NCBI RefSeq assembly: GCF_000799715.1
Contig: NZ_JUHG01000013.1
Coordinates: 1,116,001 to 1,180,000 of the forward strand
Length of the DNA: 64,000 nucleotides
Origin: Martinezella rhizogenes
GTDB lineage: Bacteria; Pseudomonadota; Alphaproteobacteria; Rhizobiales; Rhizobiaceae
Direction of reading: 5' to 3'
The notes under the pieces are model-generated. The model was not told the DNA's origin. It was given only the letters and a program-made list of their open reading frames with translations, and did not search any database. Of this stretch, positions 24,808 to 34,004 are shown piece by piece (position 1 is the stretch's first letter; each line of letters begins with the position of its first letter). The translations under genes were made by a program, and so were the position numbers.

Positions 24808-25586
24808 GCCAGCCGCTTCTGTCGGTATCGCATCTGAGCAAGAGCTATCAGGGCGTCAAGGCGGTCACCGACGTCTCCTTTTCGCTGGTTCGCGGCGAGC
24901 TGATGGCGCTGATCGGCCCGAACGGTGCCGGAAAAAGCACCTGCTTCAACATGCTGAACGGGCAGATCAGGCCTGATGCAGGGTCCGTGATCCTCGATGG
25001 GGTCAACACATCAGGTCTTTCACCCACCCGGATCTTCCGCCTCGGTGTCGGCCGGACGTTCCAGATCGCGGAGGTCTATCTCTCCATGACGGTTCGCGAG
25101 AATGTCCAGGTGGCGATCCTGTCCCATGCCGGACATCTCTCCGGATGGACCGGCTTCTTCGGGCGGCTGGATCGAAAGTTCCGCCGAGAGGCCGAAGAGC
25201 TGATCGGCCTGATCGGTCTCGGCGACCAGGCCGATCGCCCCTGTCGCGAACTTCCCTATGGCGACGTCAAGCGCCTTGAGCTTGCCATTGCGCTGGCGGG
25301 TGATCCGAAGCTCTTGCTGATGGATGAGCCGGCTGCCGGAATGGCCCCGCGCGAACGCATCGAGTTGATGAAGCTGACCGCCCGGATCGTCGAGGAAAGA
25401 CAGATCGGTGTTCTCTTCACCGAACATGACATGGATATCGTCTTCGAACATGCGTCGCGGATCCTCGTGCTCAATCGCGGCGCGATCATCGCGGAAGGAT
25501 CGCCGGACGCGATCCGGACCAATCCCGACGTCCAGGCCGTCTATCTCGGCTCAGGCCTGCTTTACGCCAACGGATCGGAGGGCTGA
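24804..25586 (+). CDS. Branched-chain-family ABC transporter ATP-binding protein (LivG type)
   Basis: 260 residues. Walker A GPNGAGKST near 38-46, signature LPYGDVKRLELA (a variant of LSGGQ seen in this family), Walker B LLLMDEPAAGM, and switch FTEHDMDIVFEHASRI. C-terminal VQAVYLG is typical of LivG. It is coupled to the fused permease (ATGA) and to the LivF-type gene, whose ATG shares its last stop base. Confidence 0.92.
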   Translation: MSQPLLSVSHLSKSYQGVKAVTDVSFSLVRGELMALIGPNGAGKSTCFNMLNGQIRPDAGSVILDGVNTSGLSPTRIFRLGVGRTFQIAEVYLSMTVRENVQVAILSHAGHLSGWTGFFGRLDRKFRREAEELIGLIGLGDQADRPCRELPYGDVKRLELAIALAGDPKLLLMDEPAAGMAPRERIELMKLTARIVEERQIGVLFTEHDMDIVFEHASRILVLNRGAIIAEGSPDAIRTNPDVQAVYLGSGLLYANGSEG

Positions 25587-26287
25587 TGCTGGAAGTATCG
25601 CGTCTCAATAGCTGGTACGGACCCGCCCATATCCTGTTCGACGTGGAGCTGCAGGTCGCCGAAGGCGAAGTCGTTGCCTTGCTTGGCCGCAACGGCGCCG
25701 GCAAATCGACGACCTTCAAATCGATCATGAGCCTGCTCATGTCGAAACAGGGGGAAGTCCGGTTTCGCGGCGAGGATATTTCCAGGCTTGCTCCGTTCGA
25801 CATCGCCCGCAGGGGGCTCGGCTATGTGCCGGAAGACCGGCGCATCTTTACTGGACTGACGGTGGAGGAAAATCTCGAAGTCGGACGGCAGGCAGCACGC
25901 GACCAACACGCGGTATGGACGCCCGAGCGTATCTACGAGATCTTCCCGAACCTCGCCGACATGCGCAAGAGACCGGCCGGCAACATGAGCGGCGGCGAGC
26001 AGCAGATGCTGACGATCGGCCGAACCCTCATGGGCAATCCCCATCTGATCCTGCTCGACGAACCATCCGAGGGGCTGGCGCCCAAGATCGTCGAGCAGAT
26101 GGCGGATGCGATCGTCACGATGAAGCGCGAGGGGCTGTCCATCCTTTTGTCGGAACAAAACCTGCATTTCGCCCGGCTGATATCCGACCGCGCCTATATT
26201 CTGGAAAAGGGCGGTATCCGATATTCCGGCACCATTGCCGAACTTGAAAACCGCGAGGATATTCGCCAAGCCTATCTCGCCATGTAA
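25586..26287 (+). CDS. Branched-chain-family ABC transporter ATP-binding protein (LivF type)
   Basis: 233 residues, standard LivF length. It starts MLEVSRLNSWYGPAHILFDV; Walker A GRNGAGKST, YVPEDRRIFTGLTVEENLEVG, signature MSGGEQQMLTIGRTLM, Walker B LILLDEPSEGLAP, switch LLSEQNLHF. The start overlaps the preceding TGA (TGATG). It completes the transporter begun at 21585. Nothing resembling a terminator follows directly; a decayed gene comes next. Confidence 0.92.
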   Translation: MLEVSRLNSWYGPAHILFDVELQVAEGEVVALLGRNGAGKSTTFKSIMSLLMSKQGEVRFRGEDISRLAPFDIARRGLGYVPEDRRIFTGLTVEENLEVGRQAARDQHAVWTPERIYEIFPNLADMRKRPAGNMSGGEQQMLTIGRTLMGNPHLILLDEPSEGLAPKIVEQMADAIVTMKREGLSILLSEQNLHFARLISDRAYILEKGGIRYSGTIAELENREDIRQAYLAM

Positions 26288-26344
26288 AGGGCGATTATGG
26301 GGCATGCGTTGGGTCGGCAATGACAAGGAGGGGCCGCCGTGACC

Positions 26345-26465
26345 ATGGAAATCCGCCTGCTTGAGGCAAACGATACGGCTGGCGGAACAGATCGGCGGCA
26401 CGCGAAAGACGGACAAGCTCTTCTATCGCCTGGATGGCGAGGCGCTCGACAAGCTTGGAACCTGA
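26345..26465 (+). pseudogene. Remnant of a GNAT acetyltransferase gene (internal deletion and frameshift)
   Basis: A strong ribosome site (AAGGAGG, about 26324) precedes ATG 26345 and codons for MEIRLLEANDTA, a typical GNAT N-terminus. Only 37 bases from the ATG, in another frame, codons from 26382 read AEQIGGTRKTDKLFYRLDGE and end at TGA 26463-26465, a typical GNAT C-terminus. A functional enzyme would need about 130-150 residues between, so this is a start and an end joined by a deletion that also changed frame. The original activity is unknown. Confidence 0.55.
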
Positions 26466-26489
26466 CGATCGGCGCGCGCGGTGACAAGC

Positions 26490-27392
26490 TCAATCCCGCA
26501 TGTCCTCCGCTTGCGCCATCAGCCATGTCCTGAAGGCCTCCATGGACGAGTTCGGCTTTACGTCATGCGGCGTCGCGAACCAGTAGCCATAGCTGCTGCG
26601 ATATCCAAAGCCGCGAGGATTGACGAGCTTTCCGGCCGCAAGTTCATCCAGCATCAGGCCCCGCGGGATGAGCGCCATGCCCTGCCCCGCAAGCGCGGCG
26701 CGGATCACCATCGTATAATATCCAAAGCGCGTGGTATGCCGCACCTCAAGATCGGCCGCGCCATTGCTCTTGGCGAAGTATCGCCAGTGCAGCGGGGTCT
26801 GCGGATGCTCCAGCATCTCGCCCCCGGCCAGGTCCGCGATCGTTTCCGGCAAGCCGTTCTTTTCCCAATAGGACGGCGCGCTCACCAAAAGCACCTCGTG
26901 GCCGAAAAGATAATGCATGCCCTTCGCCTGCTGGGGCTCTGCGAGAAAATGGAATATCCCGTCCGGTGCTTCCGATTGGGTCGGCGACACGAAGGTCGTG
27001 AACTGGACCTCGATCTCTGGATGCTTCTCCACAAATTGCGTAAAGCGCGGCAACAGCCAGCGATCACCGAAGATCGGCAGGACCTGCAGCCTTAGGACAC
27101 GCGGCCCTGGCTTCAGTCGCGCGACATGCAGCGCCGCATCCTCCATCGCCTTCAGCACCGTGCGCGCATGCTCGATATAGATGGTACCAACCTCCGTCGG
27201 GATCATGCCGCGTGGCGTGCGGATGAAAGCAGGGCTGCCGATCAGATTTTCCAATGCCAGCAATTGCTTGCTGACGGCGCTCTGCGACAGCGATGTGCTC
27301 TCGGCCGCCGCACTGGTCGATCCTCTCTCGGCCACCGCCAAGAGCACCTGCAGCGCGGTTGTCGAAGGCAGGCGCTGTCGACCGGATGCCAT
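26490..27392 (-). CDS. LysR family transcriptional regulator (GcvA-like)
   Basis: 300 residues. N-terminal winged helix: LPSTTALQVLLAVAERGSTSAA and SLSQSAVSKQLLALENLIGSPAFIRTPRGMIPTEVG in the GcvA-like form, followed by a substrate-binding co-inducer domain from about residue 95. It diverges from the C-N lyase/amino acid transporter operon at 27587, which it most likely regulates. An inverted repeat lies 26-52 bases upstream of its start. The inducer is unknown; the catabolised compound or its amino acid product is likely. Confidence 0.88.
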   Translation of the reverse strand: MASGRQRLPSTTALQVLLAVAERGSTSAAAESTSLSQSAVSKQLLALENLIGSPAFIRTPRGMIPTEVGTIYIEHARTVLKAMEDAALHVARLKPGPRVLRLQVLPIFGDRWLLPRFTQFVEKHPEIEVQFTTFVSPTQSEAPDGIFHFLAEPQQAKGMHYLFGHEVLLVSAPSYWEKNGLPETIADLAGGEMLEHPQTPLHWRYFAKSNGAADLEVRHTTRFGYYTMVIRAALAGQGMALIPRGLMLDELAAGKLVNPRGFGYRSSYGYWFATPHDVKPNSSMEAFRTWLMAQAEDMRD

Positions 27393-27417
27393 GCAAATCT
27401 CCGCTCCATTGCCAATC

Positions 27418-27444
27418 GGCCATATTGCGCATCAGCGCATGGCC
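27418..27444. promoter_or_regulatory. Inverted repeat, candidate LysR operator
   Basis: GGCCA (27418-27422) and TGGCC (27440-27444) flank TGCGC-ATCA-GCGCA. It lies between the LysR gene and the divergent lyase operon, about 140 bases upstream of the lyase start. Placement fits a LysR autoregulatory site. Confidence 0.45.
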
Positions 27445-27586
27445 GAATTTCTCGCTAGAATGTTGGTAAACCCAATGCGATATCCCAGCTAGTCGTTTTT
27501 GTCATAGCGGGGTGAAATAACTTCGCTTGCCCACGAAACAAGCACATGGGAGCCTTGCTGAAAGTTTAAACAGCAGGGGAATACCA

Positions 27587-29053
27587 ATGCCTGAACCCAC
27601 TCAGCTCTGGGGTGGACGCTTCAAATCCGGACCGTCCGAAGCCTTGGCCAATCTTTCGCGCGCGCCGAAGTCCTATTTCCGCCTGTATCGCGAGGATATC
27701 GCCGGTTCCCGCGCCCATGCCTCCGAACTGAAGCGTGCCGGGGTGTTGGTCGAAAGCGAGTTCTCGGCCATTCGCTCAGCACTCGACGCCATCGAGGCAG
27801 ATGTCGGCGCCGGTATCGAAGAGCCGATCCCCGGGGACGAGGACGTCCACACCTTCCTCGAGCGCCTGTTGATGGCGCGGCTCGGCGTGCTCGGCGGGAA
27901 GCTGCGCGCCGGACGCTCCCGCAACGACCAGACGGCCAACAACACGCGCCTCTATCTGCGCCGCATGGCGCGCGAGCTTTCGGGGGAGATCATCTCGGTC
28001 CAGGAGGCGCTGATGAGCCAGGCCTCGCAGCATACCGAAACGGTCATGCCCGGCTTCACCCATCTGCAGCCGGCCCAGCCGATCGTCCTTGGTCACCACC
28101 TGATGGCGCATGCGCAGTCACTATTGCGCGATCTGCAACGCTTCGAGGATTGGGATCGTCGTTTCGACCGCTCGCCGCTCGGCGCCGCCGCCCTTGCGGG
28201 ATCGGGCATTGCCTGCCACCCCGACCAATCGGCTATAGAGCTTGGCTATTCCGCCGCCTGCGAAAACTCGATCGATGCGGTTGCTGCCCGCGACCACGTC
28301 GCCGAATTCCTCTTCATATGCTCGCTCGTTGCCGTCGATCTCTCGCGACTTTCCGAGGAGATTTGCATCTGGAGCTCCAAACAATTCAGCTGGGTCAGGC
28401 TGCACGATTCCTATTCGACCGGTTCCTCCATCATGCCTCAGAAGAAGAACCCGGATATTGCGGAGCTGACACGCGGCATGTCGGGAACGCTGATCGGCAA
28501 TGTCACCGGGTTCCTGGCGACGATGAAGGCGATGCCGCTCGCCTATAACCGTGATCTCGCGGAAGACAAGCGCAGCCTGTTCGAAACGATCGACATTCTC
28601 GAACTGATCCTTCCCGCTTTTGCCGGCATGGTCGCGACGCTCGAATTCGACGTCGAGAAATTGCGGGAAGAAGCGCCGAAGGGCTTCACGCTGGCGACCG
28701 AGGTCGCCGACTGGCTGGTTGGGCAGAATGTACCATTTGCGGAGGCGCACGAGATCACCGGCGCGGTTGTTCGCTACTGCGAGGAACGCGGCCACGATCT
28801 TGCCGGGCTCACCGAAGATGATCTGCCGAAGATCGATCAGCGGCTGAACAAGGACATGCTTGCCGCCATCACGCTCGACAAGGCGCTTGCCAGCCGCACC
28901 GGTTACGGCGCCACCGCGCCGGTTCGCGTGCGCGAGCAGATTGCCCGCTTTGAAAGGGCGATCAATGCCTGCCGCGCCTTCGCCGACGCGCAGGCGAAGG
29001 CGACCAATGTCGCGCATGGACAGAACGACCCTCGGGAGCCTCGAAGCCGATGA
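27587..29053 (+). CDS. Argininosuccinate-lyase-like C-N lyase (catabolic paralog)
   Basis: 488 residues from ATG 27587; an in-frame start at 27527 lacks support. Aspartase/fumarase superfamily: LRAGRSRNDQTANNTRLYLR, MPGFTHLQPAQPIVLGHHL, and the signature GSSIMPQKKNPD at about residues 279-290 with the mobile catalytic serine. It resembles ArgH but is in an operon with an amino acid transporter and an MmgE/PrpD protein, not with argG. Members of this branch also include lyases for iminodisuccinate and ethylenediamine-disuccinate, which release fumarate. The substrate here is unknown; a fumarate-releasing cleavage of a secondary amine or guanidino compound is likely. It overlaps the permease gene by four bases. 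Confidence 0.85.
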   Translation: MPEPTQLWGGRFKSGPSEALANLSRAPKSYFRLYREDIAGSRAHASELKRAGVLVESEFSAIRSALDAIEADVGAGIEEPIPGDEDVHTFLERLLMARLGVLGGKLRAGRSRNDQTANNTRLYLRRMARELSGEIISVQEALMSQASQHTETVMPGFTHLQPAQPIVLGHHLMAHAQSLLRDLQRFEDWDRRFDRSPLGAAALAGSGIACHPDQSAIELGYSAACENSIDAVAARDHVAEFLFICSLVAVDLSRLSEEICIWSSKQFSWVRLHDSYSTGSSIMPQKKNPDIAELTRGMSGTLIGNVTGFLATMKAMPLAYNRDLAEDKRSLFETIDILELILPAFAGMVATLEFDVEKLREEAPKGFTLATEVADWLVGQNVPFAEAHEITGAVVRYCEERGHDLAGLTEDDLPKIDQRLNKDMLAAITLDKALASRTGYGATAPVRVREQIARFERAINACRAFADAQAKATNVAHGQNDPREPRSR

Positions 29054-29922
29054 CCGCCGCAAGCACCAGCCCGTCCCCCACTGACGACAAATACGAGATC
29101 GCCCATCTGCGCCTGGTGCCGAAGCGGCATATCGGCCGCATGGTCGCCGCCGCCATCGTACTCGTTTTGCTCGCGGGGCTGGTGCGTGCTTTTAGCGTCG
29201 GACAGATAGAATGGAGCTACGTCCGCCAGTTCCTGTTCGCGCCGGCCATTCTCGATGGCCTGACGAATACGCTGCTGATGACCGTGGCCGCCATGGCGCT
29301 CGGCATCGCGCTTGGCGTCCTCATCGCCATCATGCGCATTTCCGGCAATCCGGTGCTATCCTATATCGCCGTCGGCTATGTCTGGATCTTCCGCGGCGCA
29401 CCGGCGCTGCTGCAATTGATGCTGTGGTTCAACCTGGCGCTGATCTTTCCGACCATGGGCATCCCCGGCCTTGTTGAATTTCGCACCGTGGATGTGATGA
29501 CGCCCTTCGTCGCCGCCATGCTTGGCCTCGGCATATCCCAGGGCGCCTATACGTCCGAGGTCGTCAGAAGCGGGCTGCTTTCGGTCGATAGCGGCCAGTA
29601 CGAGGCGGCCCGGACCATCGGAATGACGCAGATGAAGATGCTGCGCCGCATCGTGCTGCCACAGGCCATGCGCGTCATGGTGCCGCCGATCGGCAACGAG
29701 GTGATCGGCATGGTGAAGCTCACATCACTTGCAAGCGTCATCCAGTATTCCGAGATCCTACACAACGCGCAGATCATCTATTTCGCCAATACCCGCGTTC
29801 TCGAACTGCTGCTCGTTGCAAGCTTCTGGTATCTCGCCGTGGTCTCCGTCCTGTCGGTCGGCCAGCACTATATCGAGCGTTATTTTGGACGCGGTTCGAA
29901 ATCGATCAAAGCGTCCATGTGA
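29050..29922 (+). CDS. Polar amino acid ABC transporter permease (HisM/GlnP family)
   Basis: 290 residues with a roughly 45-residue cytoplasmic N-terminus. The family start of the core is FLFAPAILDGLTNTLLMTV near 60-78; IFRGAPALLQLMLWFNL near 113-130 and the coupling loop QYEAARTIGMTQMKMLRRIVLPQAMRVMVPPIGNE near 178-212 (family hallmark) are clear. Only one permease is present, so it probably acts as a homodimer. It is coupled to the lyase gene upstream. Confidence 0.9.
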   Translation: MTAASTSPSPTDDKYEIAHLRLVPKRHIGRMVAAAIVLVLLAGLVRAFSVGQIEWSYVRQFLFAPAILDGLTNTLLMTVAAMALGIALGVLIAIMRISGNPVLSYIAVGYVWIFRGAPALLQLMLWFNLALIFPTMGIPGLVEFRTVDVMTPFVAAMLGLGISQGAYTSEVVRSGLLSVDSGQYEAARTIGMTQMKMLRRIVLPQAMRVMVPPIGNEVIGMVKLTSLASVIQYSEILHNAQIIYFANTRVLELLLVASFWYLAVVSVLSVGQHYIERYFGRGSKSIKASM

Positions 29923-29930
29923 GGTCGACC

Positions 29931-30701
29931 ATGAAACAGGATATTCTCGTCAAAGCCGTCGACGTCACCAAGAACTACGGCGACTTCTGCGCCCTCGATA
30001 AAGTCAGCATGGAGGTCGTGCGCGGCGAAGTCAGCTGCATCATCGGCCCCTCCGGCTCCGGCAAGAGCACGTTTTTAAGATGCATCAATCTCCTGGAGCG
30101 GATGGATGGCGGCGCCATCTGGGTCAATGACGAGCTGATAGGCTACCGCCGCGAAGGCAATAACCTGCATCAGATCAGCGATGCGGAAATCTCCCGTCAG
30201 CGCCGTCGCATCGGCATGGTCTTCCAGCGCTTCAACCTGTTTCCGCACAAGACCGCGATCGAGAACATCATCGAGGGACCGGTGCATGTGCTTGGACAAT
30301 CCGTCGAGCAGGCCCGCGAACGAGCCTCTGCCCTTCTGGAACGCGTCGGCCTTGCGGCAAAGGCGAACCAGTATCCATCGGAGCTTTCGGGCGGCCAGCA
30401 GCAGCGCGTCGCCATTGCCCGCGCCATGGGCATGCAGCCGGATCTCATTCTCTTCGACGAACCCACATCGGCGCTCGATCCGGAACTCGTCTCGGAAGTG
30501 CTCGACGTCATGAAGGATCTCGCAGCCTCCGGAATGACCATGATCGTCGTCACCCACGAGCTCGGATTCGCCCGCAGCGTGGCCAATACCGTCACGTTCA
30601 TGGAGGCCGGAAAAGTGGTCGAAACAGGCTTGGCATCGGAGGTTCTCAGTGCCCCGAAAAGCGCCAGGACAGCGGAATTCATCAAGGCCGTCCATAGCTG
30701 A
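29931..30701 (+). CDS. Polar amino acid ABC transporter ATP-binding protein (HisP/GlnQ family)
   Basis: 256 residues from ATG 29931 (GAGG upstream; a GTG at 29919 is in frame). Walker A GPSGSGKST, Q-loop GMVFQRFNLFPHKTAIENI, signature LSGGQQQRVAIARAM, Walker B LILFDEPTSALDPELV, switch VTHELGFA. It energises uptake for the lyase operon. The 61-base gap to the binding-protein gene holds an imperfect stem, TGGCGAGCC/GGCCCGCCA at 30711-30732. Confidence 0.92.
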   Translation: MKQDILVKAVDVTKNYGDFCALDKVSMEVVRGEVSCIIGPSGSGKSTFLRCINLLERMDGGAIWVNDELIGYRREGNNLHQISDAEISRQRRRIGMVFQRFNLFPHKTAIENIIEGPVHVLGQSVEQARERASALLERVGLAAKANQYPSELSGGQQQRVAIARAMGMQPDLILFDEPTSALDPELVSEVLDVMKDLAASGMTMIVVTHELGFARSVANTVTFMEAGKVVETGLASEVLSAPKSARTAEFIKAVHS

Positions 30702-30762
30702 GAGAACGATTGGCGAGCCATCAGGCCCGCCAGTGCCAACCGGATCAAAAATGGGGAACACT

Positions 30763-31593
30763 ATGAAAAAGCATCTCACAATGCTCGCCGTCGCCTGCCT
30801 GGCGGCCACCTCGGTCAGCGCCGCAGGCCTGCCGGAGCGCATCAAGTCGGCCGGCAAGGTGGTCGTCGCCAACCAGCCGAACTATCCGCCGATGGAATAC
30901 AAGGACCCGGCGACCAATACGCTGATGGGTGTCGACATCGACCTCGGCCTGGCGCTGGCGAAGCAACTCGGTACCACCGTGGAATGGGCCGACATCGGCT
31001 TCGAGCAGATGATCTCTTCGCTGACGACCGGCCGTGTCGATCTGATCCACAGCGGCATGAGCGACCTGCCGAAACGTCGCGACACGCTCGATTTCGTCGA
31101 CTACATGAAGTCCGGCGCACAATTCTACACGACCGCTGCCCGCAAGGAGGAATTCAAGAAGCCGACCGATTTCTGCGGCAAGATCATCGGCATGAGCCGC
31201 CGCACCTCCTTCCCGGATGAGACGGCGAAGTGGAGCGCCACCAATTGCGAGGCTGCGGGATTGCCGGCCGTCAAGGTTGTTGGCACGGAAGGCTCGGCGG
31301 ATGCCCGCGCCCAGCTGAAGCAAGGTCGCGTCGATGGCGCGGTGCAGGGGTCCGAAACGCTTCCCTATCTGCTGACCCTCGAAAAGGACACCTATACCGT
31401 CGTCGGCGAGCCCTTCACCGCCGTCTATCAGGGTATCGGTTTTGCCAAGAAGGATACCGAACTACGCGATGCCTATGCCGCCGCCCTAAAGGCGCTGATG
31501 GCCAGCGGCGAGTACAAGACGATCTTCGCAAAGCATGGCCTCGATGGCACGATGCTGGATGGCATCTACATCAATGGCGAAGCCGTCAAGTAA
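30763..31593 (+). CDS. Polar amino acid ABC transporter substrate-binding protein (SBP family 3)
   Basis: 276 residues. Signal peptide MKKHLTMLAVACLAATSVSA, cleavage about residue 20. Ligand region: VVVANQPNYPPMEYKDPATN, GVDIDLGLALAKQLG, MISSLTTGRVDLIHSGMSD and TPGRRDTLDFVDY-like PKRRDTLDFVDY. The arginine after MSDLPK and the aspartates are those that bind alpha-amino acid groups in this family, so the ligand probably carries an amino acid moiety. GGGGAACA precedes the start. It is the third transporter gene of the lyase operon. Confidence 0.9.
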   Translation: MKKHLTMLAVACLAATSVSAAGLPERIKSAGKVVVANQPNYPPMEYKDPATNTLMGVDIDLGLALAKQLGTTVEWADIGFEQMISSLTTGRVDLIHSGMSDLPKRRDTLDFVDYMKSGAQFYTTAARKEEFKKPTDFCGKIIGMSRRTSFPDETAKWSATNCEAAGLPAVKVVGTEGSADARAQLKQGRVDGAVQGSETLPYLLTLEKDTYTVVGEPFTAVYQGIGFAKKDTELRDAYAAALKALMASGEYKTIFAKHGLDGTMLDGIYINGEAVK

Positions 31594-31599
31594 GGATCG

Positions 31600-31639
31600 C
31601 GATCGGCAGCCCGGGGCAATCGCCGCAGGCTGCCGATCG
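31600..31639 (+). terminator. Stem-loop after the amino acid binding-protein gene (partial terminator)
   Basis: CGATCGGCAGCC (31600-31611) and GGCTGCCGATCG (31628-31639) form a perfect 12-base stem with a 16-base loop. No T-run follows, so it more likely protects the upstream message or causes partial termination before the MmgE/PrpD gene. Confidence 0.5.
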
Positions 31640-31701
31640 ACCACGAAATGGCGGCATGCCGCCAAGGTCTGACGAACCGAGATACGAAAGAGAAAACCGG
31701 A

Positions 31702-33093
31702 ATGCCCCGCTCACTTGACGACGCCCCGGTCGACCGGCTTGCGTCCTTCGTTTCGAACCTTCGGTTTGAAGCGCTGCCGATCGACGTGGTCGACAAGGCG
31801 AAAATACACATCGCCGATACGCTCGGCGCAGCGCTGGCCGGAGCCCGTTCCAACGAGTTCCGGATCGCGCGACGCATTGTCGGATCGCATGGAACAGCGC
31901 GCATCTGGGGCACGGACACATATACCGGCGCGCGCGACGCCGCGCTGATCAACGGTGTCTCTGCCCATGCTTTTGAACTGGACGACGCTGGCGGCTGCGA
32001 CCATTCGGGGGCAGTCGTCATGCCCGCCCTGCTGGCAGCCATGGCGGAGATGCCGCGCACCGTCTCCGGCAAGGAGCTGATCGCGGCCGTCGTCGCCGGG
32101 TATGATGTCGGTCGCCGCATCCTCGAGGCGACGGGCGGCTACGACAGCCATAACAGTCTCGGTTGGCACTCGACAGGCACCTGCGGCACGCTGGCGGCGG
32201 CGGCGGCCGTTGCCAATATTCGTGGCCTCGACGCCCATGTCACCCGCGACGCCATCACCCTTGCGACCAGCTTTTCCTCCGGCCTGTGGGCCTTCATCCA
32301 TGACGGTTCCCAGGCCAAGAAGATCCATGCCGGGCGCGCGGCGGAAGGCGGCCTGCTGGCGGCGCAACTCGCCGCCGAGGGATTTGCCGGACCGTCGAAG
32401 GTCTTCGACGACGTATGGGGCGGCTTCTTCCGCTCTTTCAACAAATCCACCTGCGATGTCGAAAAGCTAAGCGAGGCGCTGGGCGAAGTCTGGAAGGTGA
32501 AGCGAGCCGTGCTGAAGCCCTATGCTTCCTGCCGCGGCGCCCATTCGGCGGTCGACGCGTTGGAAGATCTTATAAAACAAACGGCGCGGGCTGCCTCGCA
32601 GATCGATACGATTGAATTGCGGCTGAGCCCGATGCTGATGGGAATGTGCGGCGCGAAGGAGAGCGGTGCGATGGCGCCGACCCAGATGAGCTTGCCCTAT
32701 GCCGTGGCGGCGCGCTGCGTCTTCGGAACCGCCGGTCTCGAAGCCTATTCGGCCGAGCGTCGCTCGGATGCGCGGGTCCACGACATCATGGAGCGCATGC
32801 AACTGATCGTCGATGACGGCATGAAGCCGCTCGACGAACCTTTCGTCACGCTGACATTCAAGGACGGCCTGCGCGCGACCCATATGGTGCCCCGCGCCAC
32901 GGGCTCCGCCGAAAGGCCGATGCCGCGGCCAGATATCGCCGAAAAATTCACGGAACTTGTGACGATGAGTTTGAGTGTGGAGCAAGCGAACCGCCTGTGG
33001 AGCACGCTCACCAAGCTCGAGGAGCTGGACGATTGCCGTAAGATCGAGAACCTTCTGGCGGGGGACGCAGACAACCGATCCGTTTTTTTCTGA
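31702..33093 (+). CDS. MmgE/PrpD family protein (epimerase/dehydratase)
   Basis: 463 residues from ATG 31702. Family motifs: KAKIHIADTLGAALAGARSNE, GVSAHAFELDDAGGCDHSGAVVMPALLA near residues 88-115, GWHSTGTCGTLAAAAAVA near 155-172, KKIHAGRAAEGGLLAAQLA near 210-230, and PYASCRGAHSAVDALEDL near 275-292. The family contains 2-methylcitrate dehydratase, cis-aconitate decarboxylase and iminodisuccinate epimerase. Given the linked fumarate-releasing-type lyase and amino acid transporter, an epimerase that prepares stereoisomers for the lyase is the most attractive role; it is inference. A run of seven T lies at its extreme 3' end. Confidence 0.85.
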   Translation: MPRSLDDAPVDRLASFVSNLRFEALPIDVVDKAKIHIADTLGAALAGARSNEFRIARRIVGSHGTARIWGTDTYTGARDAALINGVSAHAFELDDAGGCDHSGAVVMPALLAAMAEMPRTVSGKELIAAVVAGYDVGRRILEATGGYDSHNSLGWHSTGTCGTLAAAAAVANIRGLDAHVTRDAITLATSFSSGLWAFIHDGSQAKKIHAGRAAEGGLLAAQLAAEGFAGPSKVFDDVWGGFFRSFNKSTCDVEKLSEALGEVWKVKRAVLKPYASCRGAHSAVDALEDLIKQTARAASQIDTIELRLSPMLMGMCGAKESGAMAPTQMSLPYAVAARCVFGTAGLEAYSAERRSDARVHDIMERMQLIVDDGMKPLDEPFVTLTFKDGLRATHMVPRATGSAERPMPRPDIAEKFTELVTMSLSVEQANRLWSTLTKLEELDDCRKIENLLAGDADNRSVFF

Positions 33094-33103
33094 GGATATT
33101 CAC

Positions 33104-33988
33104 ATGAGTTTCGACCTGACGCCGCGCCCTCTCAACCCGGCACCAAGCTCCCCAAATATGATCTGGCCGAACGGGGCGAAAAGTGCCTTGTTCATCGGCT
33201 TTGACGTCGATGCCGAGACGGCCTGGATCGGCAACAATCCCTCGAATGTCGATCGCATGGTGACCACCTCGCATGGGGGCTACGACCGGCGTGTCGGAAT
33301 AGGAAAGATCCTTGAACTGATGGACGAGCTCTCCCTGAAAGGCACGTTCTTCACGCCGGGATGGACAGCGCTCGCGCATCGGGAGATCTGTGAGGCTATC
33401 CTCAAGGCCAGCCACGAGATCGGGCATCACGGCTATCTGCACAAGATGCCCGACCGCGAAAAACTGGACGAAGCATTCGAGGAGATCGATCGCGGTTTCG
33501 ATGCGCTTCAACAGGCGCTCGGCGTCAGGCCGGTCGGCTACCGCGCGCCCTCCGGAGAGAATTTCCCCGAACTTCTGGCCTATCTCGCCAAATCCGGCAT
33601 CCGCTATTCCAGTTCCTTCCGCGACGATATCCTGCCTTATCGCCACGCCTCGTCCGACGGCATGGATGGGCCGGTTGAAATCCCCGTCAACTTCGCCTTC
33701 GACGATTGGAATTTCGGCATGTCCAGCCGCACGAGCCCGCGCGCCCTTTTCGGCCGTGATGCCGTGCTGCCGCTCTGGATCGAAGAATTCGAGGCGACCC
33801 ATGCCTGGGGCGGCGTCACGACGCTGGTTCTGCACCCGCAGGTCTCCGGCCGGCCGATGCGCTGGTTCATTCTCCGTGATTTCCTGCGTCATGTGCAATC
33901 GAGGGGCGATGTCTGGATCGCAACCGGGGCGCAGATAACAGACCATTTCGAAGCGCTCGAAGCGGAGCGCAAAAGTTTTTCCGCGTGA
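33104..33988 (+). CDS. Polysaccharide deacetylase/allantoinase-like NodB-fold hydrolase (PuuE/HpPgdA type)
   Basis: 294 residues from ATG 33104, ten bases after the MmgE/PrpD stop. NodB fold without signal peptide: GFDVDAETAWI near residues 31-41, LKGTFFTPGWTALAH near 78-92, SHEIGHHGYLHKMPDR near 104-119, GYRAPSGENFPELL near 145-158. This cytosolic subgroup includes the metal-independent-type allantoinase PuuE and Helicobacter PgdA; it often acts on small cyclic amides or N-acyl compounds rather than polysaccharide. In this operon it may remove an acyl or amide group from the catabolic substrate. Confidence 0.83.
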   Translation: MSFDLTPRPLNPAPSSPNMIWPNGAKSALFIGFDVDAETAWIGNNPSNVDRMVTTSHGGYDRRVGIGKILELMDELSLKGTFFTPGWTALAHREICEAILKASHEIGHHGYLHKMPDREKLDEAFEEIDRGFDALQQALGVRPVGYRAPSGENFPELLAYLAKSGIRYSSSFRDDILPYRHASSDGMDGPVEIPVNFAFDDWNFGMSSRTSPRALFGRDAVLPLWIEEFEATHAWGGVTTLVLHPQVSGRPMRWFILRDFLRHVQSRGDVWIATGAQITDHFEALEAERKSFSA

Positions 33989-34004
33989 GATTGGACGGCG
34001 AACG

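Noticed and set aside
27527..27586. Upstream in-frame start extending the C-N lyase by 20 residues
   Set aside because: No ribosome site precedes it and ArgH-family proteins begin at the MPEPTQLWGGRF segment.
33083..33091. Run of seven T at the end of the MmgE/PrpD gene as an intrinsic terminator or frameshift site
   Set aside because: No G+C-rich hairpin precedes it and the next gene starts ten bases later; only the last two codons would be affected by slippage.
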